Shown here in pieces: positions 45,821 through 58,341 of a stretch of DNA of 64,000 nt. Each line of letters opens with the position of its first letter. Positions within the stretch are counted from its first letter, which is position 1. Position numbers and translations under genes: made by a program. The DNA is from Hericium rajendrae (taxonomy: Eukaryota; Basidiomycota; Agaricomycetes; Russulales; Hericiaceae): the NCBI GenBank assembly GCA_033439255.1, contig CM065883.1, positions 2,914,001 through 2,978,000 on the forward strand. The letters are read 5' to 3'. Under the pieces are notes generated by a model that saw only the letters and a program-made list of their open reading frames with translations, did no database searches and had not been told where the DNA came from.

Positions 45821-46950
45821 ATCTTTTGTTCACCTAAGGCAAAGGGATACACGCGACGTACTGAATTGGATTCAAGATTTCACAAATACCACTCGAGATA
45901 CCTGATAGCTGTATCAAAGACAGCAAAATTAAAGAATTAAACATAGGCTCACCTCAAGGATATCGACGTTGCGTGAAAGATTGAGGCTTGAAAAGTCTGG
46001 CAAAAAAAGGGGGGGGGGCTCGTTATCAACACCCACCCGACGCTATAAGTAATCGCGGCCATGATGCCGAATCACATTAATCATCTCTGGCTCGGGATAG
46101 CAGTGAAGAGTACCTGTCATCGAGCTAAATCAAGCTGTCATGTCGTGGACAAACAGTCATAAAGAACAGATTTCTCGTGCCCGTCAGTATATAGATAGGA
46201 TTGAGGACGTTGCTGCGTTACAAGATGACTGAGCACTGGACCATAATCAGTATGGATTGGCCTGCGGCCTGAGATCACTCAGAATTGAAGATCTTTTCCA
46301 TACGTTCAGAAGCCGTCTTGTCCCAAAATGCGAAATGTGCCAGAAATGCATCAGCTAACAGCCTCAAGCTTAAGCTTCGGATAGCTTGTCAGTGTGCAGA
46401 GGACGAACTTGAAATCAGTGCGGTACAAGTGCGGTACTCGCAGAACTGACAGTCGCCCGATGAAGAACTGATGAAGACCGAGCTGCTTAGTAAGCTGAAG
46501 CCCGGCCGAGAGTACGAACAGCCGGCCCGGCCCGGCGATACCTGTTCGAAGTTCGTCGTTGTCCCGGTGACTTCTGCACAGGAAATTCTTCTCAGGTGAT
46601 CAAATTTGGGGTTACATACTTACACTCGCATTTAACGCTGGAGGATGCAAGTCACTCGCATGCGTTAACCGTCGGCATCAGTGAGCAGTCTAGCGATAAA
46701 AAGTAGTTCGTGCCATCACGAGCTAGTGAGACCGGCGAGCACTGAATGCCAAATCAGCTGAGATACACCCGTCTACTCGACAAGAGACATACTATGGCGC
46801 CTAAGTCTGGCCCATGATGCATGATCAGCGCCGCACACCCGCTCATGCATGCTCCTACGAAATTAATCCACATGCGTGGATGATCGCACACAATGTACGA
46901 TTCACCTGTAGCCCGGTCACCTCTGACCGAATCCATCATCCAAAATATAT
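45821..46950 (+). other. Intergenic, with start of the second duplication copy
   Basis: 45821-46570 has no supported gene; a homopolymer A/G run lies at about 46005-46017. From about 46572 the sequence resembles 41590 onward, and 46660-46950 matches 41740-42000 well. Confidence 0.5.
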
Positions 46951-47973
46951 TCAGGAGGGTTCAGGATTCTCATCCACATCATACAGCATCCGCAAGACCC
47001 TCCTTATCTTCGAGTTCTTGTCGACGTCTTTATACCACACACGGCCACGTTTCGCAAACAGTTCGCCCTCAGCCGGCAGCGGCAGATCGTACTTTGACGG
47101 ACGCCCAGGGATACGTTTCGGCGGAACGAGCATCTTCAACAGGCGCATCACGATCGCGCGTTTGCCCTCATGTTCCGGCAGCGTCGAGCGCTCGAACCGG
47201 CACAGTGCCGATCCCTCTGCAACCAATGTCCACCAGACCGTCAGCTCCATACTCTACAAAGAAAGATGGCGCCCACCCTCATAGAGCGACACGAGATCGT
47301 GCTCCCGATTGCGATACCCAAAGTGCGGCAGGGCGAGCATGATGGGGTACCGATCCCCCGCAGCCATAATCCTATGCAGATACATCGTCAAGTCGATCAC
47401 GAACGGCTCGCGCAGGCTGACGATGGCACGCTTGAGCCGCACGTGGGGCACCGCCGAATCGCGCAGCTCCGCGATGAGCCGCGCGTCGAGCAGCCCGTCG
47501 CGGAGCAGCATGCGCAGCAGCGCGTCGGTCGGCGCGCGCGCGGCGACGACCGCGACGGGGAGGTGCCACACGTAGCCCTTGTCGTAGAGCAGGTCGTGCC
47601 CGCGCGCGAAGCCCGCCGGGTCGCTGTCCGGCGTCACGCGGAAGCGGATCTGCGCGTGCAGCGGGTTGTGCGGGGTGGCGTGGAAGTAGAGGAAGCCGTG
47701 CGTGCCGGGCGGGAAGGCGACGCGGTCGTAGTGGGCCTGGGCGGTGCCGCGTTTGCGGTTTCGTTCGTAGTAGATGAGGGGGTAGGATTCGGGGTAGGAG
47801 TCGTGACCTGGGAAGGGCGCGTAGATGTCGGCTTGGGCGACGCCTGAGACGTCCACGAAGCACCCGGAGTGAAGACGTGCTGGGTCGAGGGTGGTAATGG
47901 TCCTGTTTGCGGGCCGTCGTGGCGGCAGTGCGTACAAGAGAGGAAGGGCATGGTCCGCTATTGCATCCTGCAT
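46951..47973 (-). CDS. Orphan family protein, copy 4 (unknown function)
   Basis: Exons 47973-47277 and 47216-46951, 320 aa, splice phase as in the other copies. Starts MQDAIADHALPLLYALPPRR. Nearly identical in plan to copy 3: FPPGTHGFLYFHATPHNP, AQIRFRVTPDSDPAGFARGH, LLRDGLLDARLIAELRDS, LPHFGYRNREHDLVSLYE, GSALCRFERSTLPEHEGKR, PSKYDLPLPAEGELFAKRGR, VDKNSKIRRVLRMLYDVDEN. Open throughout. The arrangement suggests a recent duplication of copy 3 or the reverse. Confidence 0.75.
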
Positions 47974-48783
47974 TCGCTACCATCACGTGTCATTAGCGTT
48001 CGAAGTTTCCGAATGCGCTTTTGAAATCCTACTGGACGTGTTTCTGAATCATTGGCGCGAAGCGATCCAGCGGTGCTATCGCGCTTTACGGTTCGGGACG
48101 AGAAGGCATGGACGGAAAGCCGACGCGTGTACGCAAGATGCGACGAAGCGACTCGGCGAGTCAGAGATGATGATTTGAGCAGCCGCGACGACCGCTGCCA
48201 AAAGCAGGCCGCCAAAGTCATCGCAAAGGGTACACCTTGGAAGTTAGAATGCTATGATAGCATGCGAAAGACCGTCTGGGTGTTCCATTTCTCAGTTCGG
48301 ACGAGAGACTGGCATGCGCATTGATTGTGCTTACCTTGCGCTGTGAGCGGCGCCGGCCAGCGTTGGTGAATCTAAACGTTCAGAACGTTGACGTTGAAAC
48401 GTTGAGCGTCGAGTACGAGGAAGTGGAAAGCAAGCAACTTGCAAGCGAAGCTCGAACGAAATTGTACCGCCGGTCACGCCGGCCCGGCCTGCATTACGTA
48501 GACGAACGCGGCGTACAACGCGCCCAACGCGACTTTGCAGACACCGTGAACGACCACCAAACGACCACTTGCAATATTCAGCTCCACCGTTCCACTTTTA
48601 CTAACCCGCAATAAAAGCGTAAGCCTGCAGAGATGCTCACATCCGATTACACGTCCAAAGGTCCGTCTCTGAATTAACCCACCCACCCACTCTTGCATCG
48701 TACAGGCTCGTATCCCAAAGTACACTGCATCCTACTACATCCGGTCCATATCGAGCAGAACGCCCGTCACGGGCCTCCACAAC
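47974..48783 (+). other. Intergenic; duplicated upstream region of copy 4
   Basis: 47974 to about 48545 is similar to 43022-43600. The rest is the 3' flank of the gene at 48784. No gene seen. Confidence 0.5.
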
Positions 48784-49830
48784 CTAATACTTCCACGCCC
48801 GCGCGGCCCTGCCAATGTCCTCCCGACCTTCGCTCTCGCTCCGCACGCGCCGCGCCAGACTCGCGAACGTCGGTCTGCTGTATGACCGGTCGAGCCCGAA
48901 GATGGGCGACTCGCCCGAGACATCTGCGTCCCACGCGTCCTCCTCGACTACAGCAGACCTGCGCGCCTTCACATATCGGAGCGGCGTGCCCCGCGCCAAG
49001 TCGAGCGGCTTTGCACTGCGCTGCACGAACACGTCGTCGTCCGCGTCGGGCGACCGCAGCTGGCTGTCCGTCGCGCTGCTGTCCGACACCGAGCTCGCGA
49101 TCTGATTCTGCGACGGACACGCCCGCGCGAACGTCTTGTATATCTCGTCGAGCAGGATGCGCGACGGCGGCGGCGGCATGGGCTCGGGCGAGGAGAGCTC
49201 GCTGAGTATGAGGCTGAGTTCCGAGTCGCGGCACGCGACGACGCCGAGCCCGTCGAACGGCGCGCCGTCCTTGTCCGCGAAGCGGATGCCGAGGCCCGCG
49301 CGCGCGTGCGTCGGGGTGTAGATGAGTGAGTCGCTCGAGGGGAGCGGCGGGAGGCGGATGCTGAGCAGGGGCGTCTCGGCTTGGGGGGCGGGCGGGAGCG
49401 GGAGCGTGATGGAGGAGGAGGGCTCGAGCGCGGCGGTCAGGTCGGGCGCGAGGAGCGGCGGGGTGGGTAGGGCGGGCACGAGGATCGCAGGCGATGGTGC
49501 GAAGTAGGGCGAGGCCGTTGCGGAGGCGGGGCGTCCCCACTGGGGTCCGCTTTTGGGACGACGCCGCTTGGCACCGCCCTGGCTTTGAGTGGTTGCGCCA
49601 GTGCTGACGGGCTGCTCCTTCTGCTGGGCTGGCTCGACTTCCAAAAAGCACTTTGCGGGGGGAAGACGTCTCTTCCCACTGAAGTCGTCGAGGAGCATGT
49701 AATGGCCGGGCATCTGCGTGACGGGGTCGATGAGCGGTGTGCGGAATGGGTGGTAGGTTTGCTTGAATGTGGCGAGGACGAATTGAGTGAACGAGTGGAT
49801 GCGGCTGTTGGCGAGATCGAGCAGGTTCAT
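48784..49830 (-). CDS. Hypothetical protein, mostly disordered
   Basis: Single open frame of 348 aa from ATG 49830. The first 60 residues look folded (MNLLDLANSRIHSFTQFVLA, TYHPFRTPLIDPVTQMPGHY). Next comes a basic patch (GAKRRRPKSG) that could act as a nuclear localisation signal, then long Pro/Ser/Ala-rich stretches and an acidic C-terminal half with conserved-looking short blocks (LRYVKARRSAVVEEDAWDAD, PIFGLDRSYSRPTF). I do not recognise the family. The length of the frame in GC-rich sequence and the clear amino-acid bias support a real gene. Upstream exons cannot be excluded. Confidence 0.6.
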   Translation of the reverse strand: MNLLDLANSRIHSFTQFVLATFKQTYHPFRTPLIDPVTQMPGHYMLLDDFSGKRRLPPAKCFLEVEPAQQKEQPVSTGATTQSQGGAKRRRPKSGPQWGRPASATASPYFAPSPAILVPALPTPPLLAPDLTAALEPSSSITLPLPPAPQAETPLLSIRLPPLPSSDSLIYTPTHARAGLGIRFADKDGAPFDGLGVVACRDSELSLILSELSSPEPMPPPPSRILLDEIYKTFARACPSQNQIASSVSDSSATDSQLRSPDADDDVFVQRSAKPLDLARGTPLRYVKARRSAVVEEDAWDADVSGESPIFGLDRSYSRPTFASLARRVRSESEGREDIGRAARAWKY

Positions 49831-50641
49831 CACAGACGGTGGAGAGGCAGAGAACGCGGACGGAACTGGGGGCAGATGATTGTGCGTCTAGAGATGTGGG
49901 ATAGAAATGATCTACCAGGAAGGACAGGTGTTAGTGTGTTGTGCCCTCGGAAAAGGCGAAGATGGAGAAGGGTCCGAGCAGACGTTGTTCTCATATTCTG
50001 GTATAAGAGGCGGGCGGGCGGGCGTGTTGACGATTTGTTTATGCATGCCAGAGTCAAGCCGGATGAATGCAACCTTCAAGTCATTGACTAGATCAAACAA
50101 AATGCTTACAGTCATATCTACACTCACTGTGGAGCCGTTCAAAATCTCTGATTCTAAGAGGCTCTGGAAAATTATGATTTTGACGCTTTTAGTACTCGCG
50201 TGGACTCGCCTTGTCGCATCCTATGTAAAAGAGCTTCGATTTTTTATTTATCTAACTATTCTGAGCCGAATTCCTGGCGACCCTTTTGGATGCAAGGAAG
50301 CTCCCTCCCTGTCAGACATTTCGAGCCTCGCATCATCCATATTCGGACATCAAGAAAGACAGGTAATTAGTTACAATAGCATCTGGCAAATAATACAGCG
50401 CCTCTCTGGTCTCAGCCCGCTCTTGCTTGCTGACCCCCACCATCACCAGTGCCGTAGAATATTCGTAACCTAGCCTCCAAGCCCAAGAACAAGTCGACAA
50501 TGTGGGCCGATAGCTAAGTAAACGCCTAATGAATGCGGCGCCATCTGTCAACGGCCCTACGGTACGTCCTCCGAGCATTTCCTGACGGGCGTACGCGATA
50601 CTGAGCATGGTTAGGATCCCTCGCCTTTTGGGAATTTCGAT

Positions 50642-51814
50642 ATGGCTATCTTCCAGGGAGCCGCTGCGGAGCAAGGTCGTTCAGGTGCTCTGCAGGGCCT
50701 AGTAAGTTTCCGAGCAGTTGGAGGGCTCTAAAACGTGACTTACCACGCATATAGCCCGCATATAGCCCGCATCTAGCCCACTCAAGATCTACAGCCCATG
50801 ATGGCAAGTGTTCGCATCCACCGAATAGATCAAGCACTCATCTTCGAAATCTCTCAGGGCGTCGAAGCGCATTGTAACGGCCAGTGGAAGGGTCCTTGAG
50901 CCTAACAGACAGGTAAGGATTAGTTCGTTGATGGTTACTAGCATGATGAACTCACCAACGCGCCCTACACTCATGGTACAGCGCCACGAGCATGCATACC
51001 TTGAGCGTCGTGCAGACGACGCCCAATGCGCCCGTCACGGGAGTACATCCGTCTCCAACGCAGGTCGCAAATGGCGCGCTTATTCCGGGGCAGTCGCCTT
51101 TCATGCAGCCGCCATCTAACCTACGCTCGCGCGCGCCCTCCGAATCAGACGTTCCCAGTGCGTCAGCACCAGTTCAGGCCGTGAATCAGGTCAGCCAGCT
51201 GATCCGACAGGCCGTGGCCACGACTCCGCTACTTAGCAGGACAGGCCTCATGAACGCGCTCATGAATTAACGCACCAAAGGTAATAGCTGCCCTCCCCCA
51301 TGCCATTGACGAGTGCAAGCAGCAGCTCGCGGGCCCCGGTGTCCAGCAGGCTTTGACACAGAGGGCTGTCGAGCAGTCGACCGAACAGATGGCGCGCGTT
51401 CCCGGAAATCTTGAAGGAGACGAAGAGAAGGAAAAGAGGTCTCGAAAGGCCTCGCCCAGCTCGAAGTTGAAGGTCAAAGTGAATGATCACCCTGATCAAA
51501 AGTGAGTTCGTTTCGCATCGGCCGATTATACACGCATGCTATTTACTCACTAGCGCCTCGTTTACGCGTTGTTCTGGAGGCTTTGCGGTGTTGAGTACAC
51601 TCCCACTGCCATCAACGACGTCGCGGAGGCTAACGCTAGGAACAGAAATGGTCATCTACGCGACGCGCACATCAAGCGCATTTTTTTCACCTCGTCCGAG
51701 CTCTCAGGTGTCCGAAAAGGTTGTCTTGACATCAGAAAAGGTAAAGAACTCATATATCTGGCGCGCACCTTTCAGGCTCATAGTATTTCGAAGGTTCCGC
51801 AGCGACTAGCATAG
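50642..51814 (+). other. Possible gene of unknown function, low support
   Basis: A series of short open pieces could be exons: MAIFQGAAAEQGRSGALQGL before a GTAAGT donor at about 50702, RIDQALIFEISQGVEAHC near 50815-50870, then 50992-51270 and a lysine-rich piece near 51300-51500 (RSRKASPSSKLKVKVND), ending RTFQAHSISKVPQRLA at 51814. I could not make one consistent splice model and recognise no domain. It may be a decayed gene. 49831-50641 and 51815-52263 contain nothing else that I can support. Confidence 0.25.
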
Positions 51815-52263
51815 AAATTCTATCTTATCCATGAAGCTGAGATCTTCATGCCTTTGACACGAACAAACATACGGCAGCTCGGACTGCACCTCCTCGGGCG
51901 CTAATCCGCAGGACGCGTCTAAGTCCGACTCCAACGCGTCTCGCGAACTCAGCACGTGGTCAGCGGATATGACCTAATGACCATTCGTAACGCAGAATGG
52001 GGGAGGCTAGGCTGCCTGCGGAACAACCAGATTTCTGTCAGATTTCTGAGGCGAGTTCTCGAGACAAAGACGGGAGCTCTAGAGGCGAAACGTAATGGAA
52101 AACGACGAGCACACGAGCAGAAATGCGATCGACGATAGCAAGTTGGCGCTTTCGAATCTCCGCTTGAAAATTCATCGTACAAAAGCTCTGACAAATTTTC
52201 GCTGCTAACTCGGCAATCCTGCCCACCCCGCCCACCTGCCCGCCCTCCTCATACCCTGCAGCC

Positions 52264-54205
52264 ATGCCTAGTTCTGCACCTTCCCAAAAACACCTCGACC
52301 CCAAGACCGCGTTCGACGTCCTCAAGACATACCCGAGATCCGATGGCCTATCGGTTTCGCAGCTCATGGACTCGGCCGTGCACGGCGGGCTCACGTACAA
52401 CGACTTCCTCCTGCTGCCCGGGAAGATCGACTTCGCCGCCGCTGAAGTCAACACCGAGAGCCGGGTCACGCGAAATGTGGTCCTCAAGACCCCGTTCATG
52501 AGCAGCCCGATGGACACTGTGACCGAGGGCGAGATGGCTATCGCGATGGCGGTGAGGGCTGTCTCCACTTGATGCATCTGCGACATGTATTGAGCCCGCC
52601 GTGTGCAGCTGCTTGGGGGTCTTGGTGTTATTCATCACAACCAGTCGGCGGCTGCGCAGGCTGCCATGATTCGTGCCGTGAAGCGCCACGAAAACGGGTT
52701 TATTACCGATCCTGTGGTGTTCTCGCCCGATTTCCACGTCGAGGACGTTTTGGATGTCAAGGCGCGTCTCGGGTTTTGTGGTATCCCGATCACCGGTAAG
52801 TCCTTACGTTCTAGCAGTATTTTTAGGATGCATTTTTCTATACAACCTTCGTTCTGCTGAATAACGCGCTCTGCGCGTGATCTGAGGAGAATTACTTTGT
52901 CTTGACTTCTGAAGTTATATTCTGCTTGAAGCATATCTTGCGAGTCGCTAATCTCTTGCCGACAGATACTGGTGCCCTCGGTGGCAAGCTTGTCGGAATT
53001 GTGACCTCGCGCGACGTCCAGTTCCAGCCTAACACTTGCAAGCTGTCCGAAATCATGACCACCAATCTCGTCACCGCGCAACAAGGCATCACCCTCAAGG
53101 AGGCCAACGACATTCTTCGCGACTCCAAGAAGGGAAAACTGCCCATCGTTGACAAGCAAGGCCGACTGGTCTCCCTCCTCGCGCGTTCCGACCTGCTCAA
53201 AAACCAGACCTACCCTCTTGCCTCGAAGCTCCCCGAGAGCAAGCAGCTTTACGCTGCCGCAGCCATCGGCACGCGCCCAGCCGACCGGGAGCGCCTGGTA
53301 CTCCTTGTCGAAGCAGGGCTGGACATCGTCTTCATCGACTCGTCGCAGGGCAACTCCATCTTCCAGGTCGAGATGATCGAGTGGATCAAAAAGACATTCC
53401 CGCACCTCGAGGTCGTCGCCGGCAACGTCGTCACGCGCGAGCAGGCCGCGACGCTCATCGCCGCGGGCGCGGACGCGCTGCGCATCGGCATGGGCTCCGG
53501 CTCGATCTGCATCACGCAGGAGGTCATGGCCGTCGGCCGCCCGCAGGCGACCGCCGTGTACTCCGTCGCGGAGTTCGCGAACCGGTTCGGCGTGCCCGTC
53601 ATCGCGGACGGCGGCATCTCGAACGTCGGGCACATCGTCAAAGCGCTCGCACTCGGCGCCGGCGCCGTGATGATGGGTGGGCTGATCGCGGGTACGACGG
53701 AGGCGCCGGGCGAGTACTTCTACCACGAGGGCCTGCGCGTCAAGGCGTACCGCGGGATGGGCTCGCTCGAGGCGATGGACCAGGGCAAGCCGGGCCCGAA
53801 CAGCGCTGCGGCCAAGGACACGTCCAAATACCCGACACCCGTGCCGCCGTCGAAGCATCACCACGAGAACGCGGCGACGACGCGCTACTTCTCGGAGGCG
53901 TCGGCGGTGAAGGTCGCGCAGGGCGTGTCGGGCGACGTGCAGGACAAGGGCAGCGTGAAGGACTTTGTGCCGTACCTCGTTGCGGGCCTGCAGCACTCGT
54001 TCCAGGACCTCGGCGTGCGGAATGTGCAGGAGCTGAAGAAGGGCGTCGCGGAGGAGCGCGTGCGGTTTGAGCTGCGCACGGCGAGCGCGCAGGTGGAGGG
54101 TGGGGTGCATGGCTTGAATTCGTAAGTCGCATTCGTAACACTCATTTGTGGCTCGCACTTATCGCCGTTTGCAGATATACCAAGCGTTTGTTCGCACCGG
54201 CATAA
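52264..54205 (+). CDS. IMD: Inosine-5'-monophosphate dehydrogenase
   Basis: NAD-dependent oxidation of IMP to XMP, the rate-limiting step of guanine nucleotide synthesis, cytosolic. Exons 52264-52551, 52609-52795, 52966-54121 and 54175-54205 join to 553 aa. Motifs: [43 protein letters not shown]; a two-CBS (Bateman) regulatory insert at about residues 130-245 ([31 protein letters not shown]); catalytic loop [13 protein letters not shown] with the active-site Cys; [27 protein letters not shown]; flap region and the conserved C-terminus [11 protein letters not shown]. Complete. This is the target of mycophenolic acid in fungi. Convergent with AA9. Confidence 0.96.
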
Positions 54206-54447
54206 TTGTTGTATTATGCATGTCACTTACTGTATCCATTTACTCGGTGTACTATGTACATCATGTTTCATCGACTATCTTGATTTAGTCTGCAGTACAC
54301 GGCAATCGTTCTTTCTGGATATCGAGTGCGTGTTTGTGAACGAGACAGGTATCATTTCATCTGTGCTTTAACTTTTATACATAGAAAGACTTCAGAATAA
54401 CGTGAAGTTCGGGCGACCGAGCTGCCCCCGATGCTCGATGCTACTGC

Positions 54448-55528
54448 TCAGCAAGAGAAGACCGGAGGCCCTGAGTCCGAGATAAGCACATCTCGTCAGA
54501 TGTTCAGCTGGTTCGCACTTACCAGGGACTGTGTACGATGGCAGAGTCTGGTAGATGTTGATCTTGATGCCAGGGTCAGTGCCTATCCAGAGGCGATCGG
54601 TCATCCAGACGATACTTCAACGAACGACGCCAAGTTACTATTCACCTGTGTATGCGCCAGGGAAACTCACGGTCGCCGGCTGCGCGCTGCCTCCGCCGGT
54701 AATCTGCAGCTGAGCGCACTCCATCTGCACCAGAGGTAAGCATGCTGTCCTCACGAAACCTTCCCACTACGTACATAGAATTGGGCGCCGGGGTAGTTCG
54801 AAGCGGCGTGCAAGGCTAGAAAGCGGCGTCAGCACGCATGATACGCGTCCTTCTCACGAACAGCACCCTACCGATGATCTCGTGTCTAAGGAGGTACTGC
54901 CCGGACTCAATACACACCGGGATATCAAACGTGACCTTGCCCTTGTTCGCAATAAGTCGGTCGACGCCCCAGCTCTGGTCACTCGCGTCGAAGCCGTCCT
55001 CCCAGATCTTGAACCACTGCAGGCCCGTGACGTCCGTCTGCGTCGCGTTGTCGACCTTCGCGAGGTACGTGAGCACCGGGCCCTTGTGCGACGGGTCGAT
55101 GGGGTCCGCCGGGTCGGAGGGATCCGCACCGGCAAGCGTGTGGTGCCACTCGGCGGTGTAGGATGCGCCAGCGGGGACGGAGATGATGTCGGTCGAGATG
55201 GGCTGGTGATATGGGTTGATGCTGCCGTTGCAGATGAGGTCGTTCGAGGTCACGTCGGTGATGGGCTGCGGCGGGTGAGCGTTCGGAGGGGGAGAGAAGG
55301 GGAGAGAGCGGCGGGACGTACGCCGTCGTAGTCAGGGACGCGGATGCCGTTGATGTGGCCTTGGTCTGCGCCGTTCACGTACATTTCCTTAGCGCGGTGC
55401 GGAGGTTAGACGGGGTGGGGAAGGGATGCGGAGATTGCGGGTGCCTGGCATACCTGGAAGATGGTATGCGCCGATGCGGTGCCCGCAAGGAAGGCCGCAG
55501 ACGCGGTCGAGAGCAGGAACGCCTTCAT
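54448..55528 (-). CDS. AA9 lytic polysaccharide monooxygenase (former GH61)
   Basis: Copper enzyme that oxidatively cleaves cellulose outside the cell. Seven exons (descending) 55528-55454, 55387-55322, 55265-54872, 54815-54775, 54724-54646, 54582-54523, 54470-54448 give 245 aa. Signal peptide [20 protein letters not shown] ends exactly before His21, which becomes the N-terminal copper-binding His (HTIFQ). The second brace His is in AEWHHTLAG and the axial Tyr in [28 protein letters not shown] and terminal SC fit the family. No carbohydrate-binding module. A TATA box lies about 70 bp upstream. Points to plant cell-wall degradation, with GH3 in the same region. Confidence 0.92.
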
Positions 55529-55598
55529 GGCGAAAGGAGTTAGGACAGCACGTAAAGAAACACCGTGTCGTCCGTTCGATGGGATAGGATTCCCAGTT

Positions 55599-55607
55599 TT
55601 TATATAG
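55599..55607 (-). promoter_or_regulatory. TATA box of AA9 gene
   Basis: The minus strand reads CTATATAAA, about 71 bp upstream of the ATG at 55528. Confidence 0.5.
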
Positions 55608-56453
55608 GCGCGCTGCGCCCTCTTGTATCAGGTAGAAACATGTAGGCTCCAAATCGCATATTCTTCGGATGCCGGAAAACGCACGAAGTCGCCATGAGAG
55701 TGTTGCATCTTCGAAGTGGAGTACGATGCACCGCGAGAAAGACGTCCCAATGACCTTCGACAAAGGCAAAGGTAGATGGCGAGGTTCTACAGAGCCTTTT
55801 CCGAAGCTCAGTATAGCCCATCAAGCCAAAAAGTGGAAGTCGCACACAGCGTGACGCACCCAGAATGCAAGAAGGCGTAGTGAGAGTCGACAGATTTAGC
55901 ATCCTAGTTAGTCCGAGGGTGTTCATGACCAGATCAGAGAACCTCGACGAGAGGCGAATCGAGGAGAAACTCGCTTATCGTTGGAGCGCATTTCTCCAAT
56001 GTTTAGGCAGACTTTTTACGAAGAATGGCATAAGACCTTCGTATGCTGCATGATCTCTGATGCTAGCGGAACAGATTCTTCAATAGGTTGTGAGGTCAGA
56101 GGCAGAAAAAGGTAGTTCCCAGTAACCGCTCGGAGCGCGTGACAATACAACTAGACGGTGTCCTGCCAGACATTGGCCTAGGTGTAACTAGCCTATAAAG
56201 CTTCAGCAAAAATAAACAGTGCAACAGAGGAGGAATGGAGAAGAAAACATAGCGTTAGAGAGCGAACATGGTGGTCCAAAACTAAGCTGAGTCGCTGACT
56301 CCTGCTCACAGAGGGAATTATTTGATTACCCATGCCCGGAACGCAGTGATTGGTCTGACTATTCACTAGATCGATTGAAACTCCGATGAGAGCCTGACGT
56401 CGCGCTCGGCGGCGAGGACGCGTCGGTCAACTTTGACAACAACGACGTCCACG
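55608..56453 (+). other. Intergenic between divergent AA9 and RVB1 genes
   Basis: Shared upstream region. No repeats or ORFs that I can support. Confidence 0.45.

Positions 56454-58341
<1,888 letters not shown>

Noticed and set aside
48767-49651. 294-codon minus ORF overlapping the hypothetical gene at 48784-49830
   Set aside because: It is an Arg/Ala/Pro shadow frame; the 348-codon frame has the more protein-like composition and a better start.
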